Shown: positions 6,266 through 15,788 of the stretch, piece after piece | How the letters are laid out: each line of letters starts with the position of its first letter | Position numbering within the stretch: position 1 is the first letter of the stretch | Source of the DNA: Polaromonas sp. | GTDB taxonomy: Bacteria; Pseudomonadota; Gammaproteobacteria; Burkholderiales; Burkholderiaceae_C | Assembly: GCA_028292745.1 (NCBI GenBank) | Contig: JAQGLT010000096.1 | Span: forward strand, 1 to 40,491 | Reading direction: 5' to 3' | Length of the DNA: 40,491 nucleotides | Program-made: the position numbers and the translations under genes | Notes under the pieces: model-generated | What the model was told of the DNA's origin: nothing | Database searches by the model: none | What the model saw: only the letters and a program-made list of their open reading frames with translations

Positions 6266-8275
6266 ATGCAAGACAGCCATGCCGACCACCCCGGCGCCGC
6301 GCAGGCGGCAAGCCCGGCGCTGCGCCTGGCCGAGCGCCTGTTCGGCGACTGGGTGCATCGGGTCACGCCGGCCACGCTGCGGCTTGACGCCATGGCCGGC
6401 CTGCTGGGGGCGGTGCTGGTGCTGCCGCAGGGCATCGCCTTCGCCACGCTGGCCGGCCTGCCGCCCGAGTACGGCCTCTACACCGCGATTGTTCCGTGCA
6501 TCGTCGCCGCGCTGTTCGGCTCCAGCTGGCATGTCATGTCGGGGCCGACGAACGCCAACTCGCTGGCGCTGTTCGCCATGCTGTCGCCGCTGGCCGCCGC
6601 CTTCAGCCCGGCGTACATCCAGCTGGCGCTGGCGGTGACGCTGATGGTCGGCGTGCTGCAGTGGCTGATCGGCGCGCTGCGGCTGGGCCTGCTGGCCAAT
6701 TTCATCTCGCCGGCGGTGCTGTTCGGCTTCACCTCGGGCGCGGCGCTGCTGATCGGGGTGCATGCGCTGCCGGATTTCCTGGGCCTGCCCGACGCGCCGC
6801 AGCAGGGCGCCGGCGCCGTGGTGGCGCATGTGCTGACGCAGTTTTCCGCCGTGCAGCCGGCGGCGCTGGCCGTGGCCGGCCTGGCGCTGGCGGTGGCGCT
6901 GGGGGTGCGCCGCTGGCGGCCCGGCTGGCCCTACATGCTGATCGGGCTGGCGCTGGCCACGCTGCTGGCCTGGCTGGGCGAGCAGCTGCTGCCCGGCGCC
7001 GGCGCGGCGGCGTTTTCAGCGCTGGACACCGTGGGCGCCATCGCCACGCCGTGGCCGCGCTTCGAGTTGCCGCGCATCAGCTGGGCGCAAGCCTCTGACC
7101 TGGTGGGCCTGGCGTTTGCGCTGACCATCGTGGCGCTGGGGCAGGACATCTCGATCGCCAAGACGGTGGCGCTGCGCTCGGGCCAACGCATCGACGCCAA
7201 CCGTGAGTTCCGCGGCCAGGGGCTGTCGAACATCGTCGGCGGCTTCTTCTCCTGCTACGTGTCCTGCGGCTCGATGAACCGCTCCATGCCCAACCTGCAG
7301 GCCGGCGCCCGCACACCGCTGGCGTCGGTGTTCTCGGCGCTGCTGCTCTTGGGGCTGGTGGCGGTCAGCGCGCCGCTGCTGGCCGAGATTCCGATGGCCG
7401 CGCTGGCGGCGCTCCTGGTGCTGGTGGCGCTGACGCTGCTGGACATGGCGCGGTGGCGGCAACTGTTGGCCTTGAGCCGCACCGATTTCGGCGTGGCGCT
7501 GGCCACGATGGTCGCCACGGTCACCATCCGGCTCGAAATCGCCATCCTGCTGGGCACGCTGCTGTCGCTGATGTCGTTTTTGTACCGCACCTCGCGGCCG
7601 GCGATGCGTACCATGGGCTTTGACAGCCGCGGGCTGGCCCGCCAGTTCGTCGTGATCGACGATGCGCCGCATTCGGCGGACGAAGTAGGCCCGGGGCCGG
7701 CAGGCGAAGCGGAGAACGTGGAGGCGCTATCTCCCTCCAAGTTCCCGTCGCGGAACTGGCTTCGCCAGGCCGCAGGCGGGGCGGCCCCCTCGGGGGGCAG
7801 CGAACCACACGAAGCGGGGAGCGTGGGGGCCATCCTTCCGGAATGCCCGCAATTGAAACTGCTGCGCATGGAGGGCGAGGTGTATTTCGGCGCGACCCAG
7901 CATGTGGCCGACATCCTGCATGCGCTGCGCAGCCAGCCGAATCCGCAAAAACACCTGCTGGTGATGGCCAAGAGCATGAATTTCATCGACCTGGCCGGCG
8001 CCGAGCTGTGGGCCGCCGAGCTGGCGGCGCGCCGGGCCATGGGCGGCAACCTGTACTTTCACCGGCCGCGGCCCGAAGTGATCCGGATGTGGCGCAAGAC
8101 CGGCTTTACCGACGTGCTGGGGCCGGCGCACCAGTTTTCCGACAAGTTCAGCGCCATTTCAACCATTTTCGGCGCGCTGGACCCGGAAATCTGCCGGCGC
8201 TGCAGCGCCCGCATTTTCTGGGAATGCGCCACCGCGCCCGGGGCCGACGATCCGGCCAACCAGCCTCGGGTTTGA
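6266..8275 (+). CDS. SulP/SLC26-family anion transporter with STAS domain
   Basis: A 669-residue protein with the SulP architecture. A membrane domain of about 14 segments (residues 35-450) begins with the DAMAGLLGAVLVLPQGIAFA signature, and a cytoplasmic STAS domain lies at about 530-625 (LKLLRMEGEVYFGAT through NFIDLAGAELWAAEL). Family members move sulfate, bicarbonate, dicarboxylates or other anions; the substrate cannot be assigned. Residues about 486-523, in the linker before the STAS domain, are encoded by a dispersed 113-bp repeat and read ...LRQAAGGAAPSGGSEPHEAG..., nearly the same extra peptide as in RsmA of this window. The tail is unusual, with three cysteines in EICRRCSARIFWEC. 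The ATG at 6266 lacks a clear ribosome-binding site, so a nearby later start cannot be excluded. Confidence 0.88.
   Translation: MQDSHADHPGAAQAASPALRLAERLFGDWVHRVTPATLRLDAMAGLLGAVLVLPQGIAFATLAGLPPEYGLYTAIVPCIVAALFGSSWHVMSGPTNANSLALFAMLSPLAAAFSPAYIQLALAVTLMVGVLQWLIGALRLGLLANFISPAVLFGFTSGAALLIGVHALPDFLGLPDAPQQGAGAVVAHVLTQFSAVQPAALAVAGLALAVALGVRRWRPGWPYMLIGLALATLLAWLGEQLLPGAGAAAFSALDTVGAIATPWPRFELPRISWAQASDLVGLAFALTIVALGQDISIAKTVALRSGQRIDANREFRGQGLSNIVGGFFSCYVSCGSMNRSMPNLQAGARTPLASVFSALLLLGLVAVSAPLLAEIPMAALAALLVLVALTLLDMARWRQLLALSRTDFGVALATMVATVTIRLEIAILLGTLLSLMSFLYRTSRPAMRTMGFDSRGLARQFVVIDDAPHSADEVGPGPAGEAENVEALSPSKFPSRNWLRQAAGGAAPSGGSEPHEAGSVGAILPECPQLKLLRMEGEVYFGATQHVADILHALRSQPNPQKHLLVMAKSMNFIDLAGAELWAAELAARRAMGGNLYFHRPRPEVIRMWRKTGFTDVLGPAHQFSDKFSAISTIFGALDPEICRRCSARIFWECATAPGADDPANQPRV
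7722..7834 (-). repeat. Two-hairpin dispersed repeat, copy A, in frame in the SulP gene
   Basis: Reverse-oriented copy. It contains the hairpin CTGGC-TTC-GCCAG (7756-7768) and the hairpin GCCCCC-TCG-GGGGGC (7784-7798). It matches the copies at 26141, 26570, 32277 and 35789. It is translated in the same frame as the rsmA copy, and it falls in an interdomain linker. Confidence 0.85.
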
Positions 8276-8319
8276 AGGCGCATCGCTGCCGGGGCAGGCC
8301 ATCAACGCCTGCGGCTCGC

Positions 8320-8997
8320 TCAGCCCGGCCCGCCGGCGCGGCGAAACGTCAGGTTGATGCGCCACCGGCCCAGGCGCGGATGCGCGCCATCGGCCAGCGG
8401 CGCAATGCCGTGGTAGGCCAGCCGGGACGGCCCGCCCCACACCGCCACGTCGCCATGCGCCAGCCGCAGGCGGGCCGGGCGGTCGGTGCGCCGGGGCGTG
8501 CCGAACAGGAACACGGCCGGCAGGCCCAGCGACACCGACACGATCGGCGCGGCCAGGTCGGCTTCGTCCCGGTCCTGGTGCAGCGACAGCCGGGCGCCCG
8601 GCGCATAGCGGTTGACCAGGCAGGCGTCGGGCAGAAAATCCGCGAACCCGGCCTGCCTGGCGGCGCGCGCCGCCACATCGGCAAAGCAGCCCGGCATGGC
8701 CGGCCACGGCCGGCCGGTCAGGGGGTCGGCGCTGGCATAGCGGTAACCGCTCCGGTCCGACACCCAGCCCAGCGCGCCGCAGTTCGTCATGCCGGCCGAC
8801 ATGGCCCGCCCGCCGGGCGTGATGAAGTGGCGCAAGGGCGCGGCCGCGATCACCTGCGCAGCCGCTGCCAGCAGCGCGTCTGCTTCGGCGCAGGCAAACC
8901 CGCGCAGCAGCAGGGCGCCGTCTGCAAGCGACTCGGGCGCGGCATCGGGTGGTGCCGGGAGGCCAGCCGCATCGTCAAACAGGCTGCGGGGCGTCAA
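8320..8997 (-). CDS. alkB: Alkylated DNA repair dioxygenase AlkB
   Basis: 2-oxoglutarate/Fe(II) dioxygenase that removes methyl adducts such as 1-methyladenine and 3-methylcytosine from DNA. The 225-residue chain aligns over its full length with E. coli AlkB as I recall it. Iron ligands are His140 and Asp142 in LSLHQDRDE and His196 in LAYHGIAP; the 2-oxoglutarate-binding arginines are in RINLTFR (213 and 219). The substrate-lid block FITPGGRAMSAGMTNCGALG is present. The start is a TTG at 8995-8997: it follows an AGGAGG ribosome-binding site (9005-9010) at ideal spacing and gives an N-terminus (SLFDDAAG) matching the family (LFADAE), whereas the next in-frame ATG would delete conserved residues. 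No ada gene is adjacent. It may be read through from the sugar operon, 75 bp upstream. Confidence 0.95.
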   Translation of the reverse strand: MTPRSLFDDAAGLPAPPDAAPESLADGALLLRGFACAEADALLAAAAQVIAAAPLRHFITPGGRAMSAGMTNCGALGWVSDRSGYRYASADPLTGRPWPAMPGCFADVAARAARQAGFADFLPDACLVNRYAPGARLSLHQDRDEADLAAPIVSVSLGLPAVFLFGTPRRTDRPARLRLAHGDVAVWGGPSRLAYHGIAPLADGAHPRLGRWRINLTFRRAGGPG

Positions 8998-9060
8998 GCA
9001 GCGCCTCCTGCCGGGCCTGCGGCTTTTTTCGCCGCTCCGGGCTTGTCTTTTATTCCAAAT

Positions 9061-9085
9061 GCCATCAGCGCCTCATTCTGATGGC
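9061..9085 (-). terminator. Inverted repeat at the end of the aldose epimerase gene
   Basis: GCCATCAG (9061-9068) and CTGATGGC (9078-9085) pair perfectly with a 9-nt loop that contains the epimerase stop codon (9073-9075). On the minus strand the stem is followed by ATTTGGAATAAAAG, not a proper U-tract. It may therefore be a weak terminator or an mRNA 3'-end stabiliser. Confidence 0.35.
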
Positions 9086-9978
9086 GCCTGCCCAAGGACC
9101 GTGAAACGGCTCACCAGTTGCCGGCTTTCTCCCGGGGCCAGCATCTGAATGCCCAGCTGCCGCCACTGCGCCTGCGGTGCGTTCAGCGCGGCGTTGGCAT
9201 GCTGCACCGGCTCGGCCGCGAAAAAGCCACGGTTCTCTGGCGAATCAGGCGAATACACCTGGAAATACGGCGTGTCGGGGGAGGAAAGTTCGAGCGAAAC
9301 GCCGCGCTCGGGCCAGGCGATGCGCGTTTTTCCGCTCCAGCCGTCAAAGCCGTTGTCCAGATTTTGCCCACAGATCAGTCGATTTTGCAGGCTGTAGGCG
9401 GCAGTTGCTGACAATCGGTCCACTGGCAGCACATCGGCATCGACGCTCCAGACATGCGACACATCGGTGTCCAGGAGGGTTTGTGGGGTGCAGGGGTAAT
9501 AGGGGTGCAGACCCAGGCCACAGGGCATGGGCCGGTCCGACAGGTTGCGGCAGTCCAGCGTGACGGTGCAGGCCTCGGGCGACAGCGAAATGCGCTGGCG
9601 CGACGCGTAGGTCCAGGGCCATTCGTCGGCGGCATGCCGGTACAGCAGATCGATCCCGTCTTCCTGCGCGTGCTCGACGGACCAGGCGGCGCGCCAGCCC
9701 TGGCCGTGCAGCGGGCTGGCGTCGCCCGGCAGGTTGCAGGCCAGGTGAATGGCCCGGCCGTCGCACTGAAAGCGGCCGCCGCGAATCCGGTTGGCGTACG
9801 GCACCAGCGGGAAGCAGGCCGATGCCAGCACGTCGACATAGTTTTCGTCGGTTCCGCGCAGCAAGGGCTGGCGGCCGGCCGGGCCCAGGATGTCGAAACG
9901 CGCAATGCTCCCGCCGACGGCGGGCAGCACGTCAAGCGCCAGCGCGCCGGCGCGCAGCGTGAAACGTTGTGGGGTCAT
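9073..9978 (-). CDS. Aldose 1-epimerase (GalM-like mutarotase)
   Basis: A 301-residue cytoplasmic enzyme of the galactose-mutarotase superfamily, predicted to interconvert alpha and beta anomers of a free sugar. Visible family features are the conserved SPLHGQGW block (His91), the catalytic-histidine block CGLGLHPYYP (His158), and the C-terminal EPVQHANAALN, whose glutamate is the expected catalytic base. The start overlaps the stop of the upstream dehydrogenase gene by 4 nt (9975-9978), so it is the last gene of a three-gene coupled operon with an SDR and a GH1-like glycosidase. This suggests it conditions the sugar released by the glycosidase for oxidation. The exact sugar is unknown, and no transporter or regulator lies nearby, so the symbol galM is not assigned. 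Confidence 0.88.
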   Translation of the reverse strand: MTPQRFTLRAGALALDVLPAVGGSIARFDILGPAGRQPLLRGTDENYVDVLASACFPLVPYANRIRGGRFQCDGRAIHLACNLPGDASPLHGQGWRAAWSVEHAQEDGIDLLYRHAADEWPWTYASRQRISLSPEACTVTLDCRNLSDRPMPCGLGLHPYYPCTPQTLLDTDVSHVWSVDADVLPVDRLSATAAYSLQNRLICGQNLDNGFDGWSGKTRIAWPERGVSLELSSPDTPYFQVYSPDSPENRGFFAAEPVQHANAALNAPQAQWRQLGIQMLAPGESRQLVSRFTVLGQAPSE

Positions 9979-10721
9979 AGTTTTGCGAGCCTTCCGCCGT
10001 CAACGGCAAGGGTGGTTCCGGTGATGAATTTGGCATCGTCGCTGGCCAGGAACGCGACGGCGGCGGCAACGTCCTCGGGTTGCCCCACATCGCGCCTGTC
10101 CAGGGTTTCAACGCCCGAGCGCAGGTTGGGATTCCGCCAGAGCATCGGCGTGTCGATGGCGCCCGGCAGCACCGCGTTGGCCCGTATGTTGCGGTCGCGC
10201 CCTTCGATGGCGGTGCTCCGTGTCAGCGACACCATCGCCGCCTTGGCAGCCGCGTACGGCGCCATGTTGGCGCTGGTCTCGACCGCATGCACGCTGGCGA
10301 TGTTGATGATGACGCCGCCGGCCTCGCCCATGTGCAGGAACGCCTGCTGGGTGAAGAAATCCGCGCCCAGCAGGTCCACCCGCAGCACCGCCAGCCAGTC
10401 GTCCGCCGTCCACTGGGCCAGCGTCTTGAAGGTCATCAGGCCCGCGTTGTTGACGATGATGTCCAGCCGGCCGAAGGTCGTCATGGTGGCGGCAACGCAG
10501 GCGCTGACCTGCGCCTCGTCGCCGACATCGCAGCCGATGCCCAGCGTGCGCACGCCATGCCGGCCGGCCAGGGCCGTGGCCACCGCCGACGCAGGGCCGG
10601 CCTGCAGGTCGGCAACCACCACATCCGCGCCATCGGCGGCGAGCCGCTCGGCAATGGCCGCGCCAATGCCGCTGGCGGCGCCGGTCACGATGGCGACCCT
10701 GCCGGCAAATCTCAGGCTCAT
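9975..10721 (-). CDS. Short-chain dehydrogenase/reductase
   Basis: A 248-residue classical SDR. The nucleotide-binding motif TGAASGIG is at residues 13-20, with an aspartate after beta-2 (VVVADLQ) more typical of NAD than NADP preference. NNAG is at 91-94, the catalytic Ser143 is in INIASVHAVE, and YAAAK (Tyr156, Lys160) completes the active site. The C-terminal GTTLAVDGG block is standard. The gene overlaps both neighbours by 4 nt (GH1 upstream, epimerase downstream), so the three proteins are probably made together. By context it may oxidise the aldose produced by the glycosidase, as sugar 1-dehydrogenases of this family do. That substrate is inference and the sequence alone does not fix it. 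Confidence 0.87.
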   Translation of the reverse strand: MSLRFAGRVAIVTGAASGIGAAIAERLAADGADVVVADLQAGPASAVATALAGRHGVRTLGIGCDVGDEAQVSACVAATMTTFGRLDIIVNNAGLMTFKTLAQWTADDWLAVLRVDLLGADFFTQQAFLHMGEAGGVIINIASVHAVETSANMAPYAAAKAAMVSLTRSTAIEGRDRNIRANAVLPGAIDTPMLWRNPNLRSGVETLDRRDVGQPEDVAAAVAFLASDDAKFITGTTLAVDGGRLAKL

Positions 10722-12016
10722 GCTTCATTCCCCTGGTTGGCCGGCGCGGTGTCGGGCTGGTTGAGCAGCCTGCGCGCGTGCGCCTGCTGGTCGCGCGCAT
10801 GCTCGCCCTCGGCCTGATGGGGCATCACGACCGGCACCACCAGGCACATGCTCTGGGTCGGCAGCACGTCGCGCCAGTCGGCAATCAGCTGCTTGTAGGC
10901 CGTGCCCACCGGACGGATCCTGCGGTCCAGGTCGAACAGGCCGACGGCGTTGACGTGGTTGTTGCGCACCCGCAGCGCGCTGTCCCAGTCGGTCTGGTCG
11001 GTCAGCGAATACCAGGTGAAGCCGACGATGGGCACGCCGCTGTTGCGCACCCGCAGCACATTGGCCCATTCCTTCCAGAGCCAGTTCACCGCCTCGGTGC
11101 CCAGCGGCCCCTCGGCCATGTTGGTTTCGGTGTGCATCACCGGCAGTTGGTAGCGGTCGTGGTACTGGCGGGTGATCTCGTCGTAGCCGAACACTTCGCC
11201 CGAGGCGCGGGTCGAGCCGTCGGCGGCCACCCGGTGTTCGTTGGTCGCGTAGTAGTCGTTGCCCAGAATGCAGTGCTGCTTGATCCGGTTGCCCAGAAAG
11301 AAATGGTATTCCTGGCGCGTCATGCCGTTGTCGAGCAGGTATTCGTACATCTCCGAATCCACCCGGCGGCCGTAGTTCAGGTCGAGCGAGAGAAAGCGCA
11401 TCGAATTCATCAGCTCGGCCGGCTTGATGGCCGCCGGATTCTCCGCGTGGAAGTATTCCGACGACTCGCTCTGCACGAAGATGGCGTCGGGCCGCACCTG
11501 CAGGATGGCCCGCATCGCCAGCACGTTGGCCTTGACGATGTGCTTGAGGGCGGTCACGAAAGCGGCGTCGCTCGACAGCTGCTCGTTCCACCAGCCGTAG
11601 CGGGCCGAAAACACGGCGCAGATGTACATCTCGTTGACCGGCGTGTACAGCTGCACCCAGGGAAAGCGCACCGCAAAGGCGCGCGCATAGGCGCAGAACT
11701 GCGCCGGAAAATCAGGGTTCTGAAAGTTGCCCAGCCAGTCGGGCACGCCGAAGTGGCACAGGTCCACGATCGGCACGATGTTGCGGCGTTTGAGCTCGGC
11801 AAAGGTCAGGTCGGCGAATTCCCAGTCGTAGCGTCCGGGCCCGAGCAGCGTCGTATGCAGCGGCGGGCCGTAGCGCAGGTATTCAATGCCCAGCTCCTGG
11901 ACCAGCGCGAAATCTTCCCGCCAGCGCTGGTAGTGAAAGCAGCTTTGCATCTCGTCGACACGGGTGCGCCCGCCGTCGATGGTGGGCACGCTGTTTTCGA
12001 TGCCGGTGCAGAACAT
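10718..12016 (-). CDS. Family 1-like glycoside hydrolase
   Basis: A 432-residue TIM-barrel glycosidase related to GH1. The acid/base glutamate is in LYTPVNEMYI (Glu129) and a candidate nucleophile is in PVMHTETNMAEG (Glu297). The aromatic sugar-binding strand GFTWYSLTDQTDW follows. The N-terminal CTGIENSVPTIDGGRTRVDE is where classical GH1 enzymes have a Q-x-EG block, so this is a divergent branch, and the beta-glucosidase label would be tentative. No signal peptide is visible, so it should act on an imported glycoside. The stop overlaps the SDR start by 4 nt. The ATG at 12014-12016 was chosen because the frame closes soon upstream; the nearest AGGAG is about 20 nt away, so the start is not certain. 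The last 40 residues are hydrophilic and unlike the catalytic domain. Confidence 0.8.
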   Translation of the reverse strand: MFCTGIENSVPTIDGGRTRVDEMQSCFHYQRWREDFALVQELGIEYLRYGPPLHTTLLGPGRYDWEFADLTFAELKRRNIVPIVDLCHFGVPDWLGNFQNPDFPAQFCAYARAFAVRFPWVQLYTPVNEMYICAVFSARYGWWNEQLSSDAAFVTALKHIVKANVLAMRAILQVRPDAIFVQSESSEYFHAENPAAIKPAELMNSMRFLSLDLNYGRRVDSEMYEYLLDNGMTRQEYHFFLGNRIKQHCILGNDYYATNEHRVAADGSTRASGEVFGYDEITRQYHDRYQLPVMHTETNMAEGPLGTEAVNWLWKEWANVLRVRNSGVPIVGFTWYSLTDQTDWDSALRVRNNHVNAVGLFDLDRRIRPVGTAYKQLIADWRDVLPTQSMCLVVPVVMPHQAEGEHARDQQAHARRLLNQPDTAPANQGNEA

Positions 12017-12110
12017 GAAGGTGGCGATGGCGCGGTCTCCTGGAAGCTTGGCGGGGCTGGCGGGAAAGACCGGCCAGCTTAGCGCAAAGCGCCGCCCGTG
12101 TCGCCGCCTT

Positions 12111-12180
12111 AAAATTTATGGAAAAAGTGCCTCCAGCGCAATACCCGCCTGCTCAGACAGCTATTAAATATGTAGCAATT
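12111..12180 (-). repeat. AGCTAT/ATAGC-family repeat
   Basis: Contains AGCTATTAAATATGTAGCAA at its right end (from 12160) and, on the minus strand, the GCGCTGGAGGCACTTTTTCCAT block typical of the family. Confidence 0.55.
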
Positions 12181-12277
12181 AAGCGGGGCTGGTGACGCCT
12201 TGTAACGCAATGGCTGTGTATCTTTGCGCAAACCCTTTCCCTGTGCGCGCGCTGCACCGTGCCGCGGCGTGTACCGC

Positions 12278-12342
12278 TTGAAATTTCATGAAAAAGCGCG
12301 CATGCGCAATCGCCGCCTGTGTCTTGTGCTATGGAAAAAATA
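12278..12342 (-). repeat. AGCTAT/ATAGC-family repeat, second copy in the same gap
   Basis: On the minus strand it reads CCATAGCACAAGACACAGG, then GCGGCGATTGCGCATGCGCG, then TTTTTCATGAAATTTC, the same block order as the 6.1-kb and 40.1-kb copies but more diverged. Confidence 0.5.
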
Positions 12343-12356
12343 CCAATAAATGCGTT

Positions 12357-12769
12357 TCAGTCTGCCAGCCCGGACAGGATCGGGCACTCCGGCCGGCTGT
12401 CTCCGGCGCAGCAGTGCGCCAGTTGCGCCAGCGTCTGCCGCATCGCCTCCATCTCGGCAATGCGCCGGCCCAGGTCGGCCACATGCGCCTCGGCGATGCG
12501 CTTCACGTCGGCGCTGGCGCGCTGCTTGTTCTGCCACAGCTTGAGCAATTCGCCGATCTCGGCCATGCTGAAGCCGAGCGTTCGGGCCCGGCGGATGAAG
12601 CGCAGGGTGTGGATTTCGTTGTCGCCGTACTGCCGGTAGCCGGCATCGGTGCGGTGCACCGTGGGCAGCAGCCCCAGCGACTCGTAGTGGCGGATCATCT
12701 TGGCCGACACGCCCGAGCGGACGGCGGCCTGGCCGATGTTGAACGGACCGGCGCCTGGCCTGCGGGCTG

Positions 12770-12773
<4 letters not shown>
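12357..12773 (-). CDS. cueR: CueR-type copper-responsive MerR-family regulator
   Basis: A 138-residue MerR-family activator. The winged-helix part includes [20 protein letters not shown] (residues 11-30) and the [20 protein letters not shown] wing/helix. A long dimerisation helix follows, ending in the metal loop CAGDSRPEC (Cys122 and Cys130), the C-x7-C arrangement of Cu(I)-sensing CueR. The ATG at 12771-12773 overlaps the copA stop (12770-12772) in an ATGA, so the regulator is co-transcribed with its target pump, giving autoregulation. Its binding sites are evident as two 19-bp-spacer promoters at 15262-15292 and 15343-15373. The frame stays open far upstream of this ATG, but that is antisense-like read-through of copA in another frame, not an extension. 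Confidence 0.93.
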
Positions 12774-15217
<2,444 letters not shown>

Positions 15218-15261
15218 ATGGGTTTTCTCCTGATGAAGCGGTGCGGCAGGGCAATGAGGCA

Positions 15262-15292
15262 AGTCTGAACCTTGCCATGAGGGTAGGGTCAA
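15262..15292 (-). promoter_or_regulatory. CueR-type promoter/operator of copA
   Basis: On the minus strand a -35 TTGACC (15292-15287) and a -10 CAGACT (15267-15262) are separated by exactly 19 bp, the over-long spacer diagnostic of MerR-family activation. The spacer holds the dyad ACCCT...AAGGT expected for CueR. Confidence 0.85.
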
Positions 15293-15342
15293 GCCAGGTG
15301 CGGCAATAACCCTGAAACGCTCGCGGAATTGCCCAACGCCGG

Positions 15343-15373
15343 TTGACCCTGCCCCCATGGCAAGGTTCAGACT
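15343..15373 (+). promoter_or_regulatory. CueR-type promoter/operator of copZ
   Basis: On the plus strand TTGACC (15343-15348) and CAGACT (15368-15373) are again 19 bp apart, and the intervening bases are almost identical to the copA operator (CCCCATGGCAAGGTT versus CCTCATGGCAAGGTT). The two sites face away from each other, 50 bp apart. Confidence 0.85.
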
Positions 15374-15413
15374 GCAGGGGGTCTTTTCTACCACTACCCT
15401 TCAAGGAGCTTTC

Positions 15414-15602
15414 ATGGAATTCAATGTCCCCAACATGAGCTGCGGCCACTGCGCCGGCGTCATCACCCAGGCGGTCCAGCAACTCGATGCCGACGCCATG
15501 ATCAGCATTGACCTGCCGACCAAGAAAGTCACGGTTGAAACAGCGCAGGAGCGGCAAACCGTCGCCGAGGCATTGACCGAGGCAGGCTACCCGACCCACT
15601 GA
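15414..15602 (+). CDS. copZ: Copper chaperone, heavy-metal-associated domain (CopZ-like)
   Basis: A 62-residue single HMA domain, the usual size for CopZ/Atx1-type cytosolic Cu(I) chaperones that hand copper to CopA. The metal loop is NMSCGHCAGVI (Cys10 and Cys13 after Met8), followed by the beta-alpha-beta pattern VKVT-type strand KKVTVETA and a final helix TVAEALTEAG. The ATG at 15414 has an AAGGAG at 15402-15407. An upstream in-frame start at 15357 lies within the operator and is not used. It is transcribed divergently from copA-cueR, from a promoter whose CueR site nearly duplicates that of copA, so both arms should respond together. The affinity for copper over other soft metals is inferred from this context. 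Confidence 0.9.
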   Translation: MEFNVPNMSCGHCAGVITQAVQQLDADAMISIDLPTKKVTVETAQERQTVAEALTEAGYPTH

Positions 15603-15788
15603 TCAAGGATGCGGGCAGCCGGTCATTCCGTTTGCGTTGCCTGCCGACGCCACATCGATGGGTACGGCGTCTGTCTTGCCATGCCGCAGGACGGCGTTGC
15701 GGCTTGTTTCGCTTGCATCGGAATGGAACTGCAAGGCATTTGGGCGCCCTCTATAGAATGATTCTTCCTTGACTTTCTGCGAGCGCCT

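Larger units (their letters stand above)
12017..12356. other. Gap between the glycosidase operon and cueR, rich in repeats
   Basis: I see no gene in this 340-bp gap. It contains two reverse-oriented members of the AGCTAT/ATAGC repeat family (12111-12180 and 12278-12342), separated by about 100 bp of unremarkable sequence. A promoter for the glycosidase operon should lie at its left end, but I cannot point to convincing -35/-10 boxes. Confidence 0.5.

Noticed and set aside
9019-9035. GCGGC-TTTTTTC-GCCGC near the alkB start as a terminator
   Set aside because: The T-run is in the loop, not after the stem, on either strand, so it cannot act as an intrinsic terminator.
15752-15779. TATAGA and TTGACT upstream of psd as a promoter
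   Set aside because: The TTGACT lies downstream of the TATAGA and spacing to any second hexamer is wrong, so the elements do not form one promoter.
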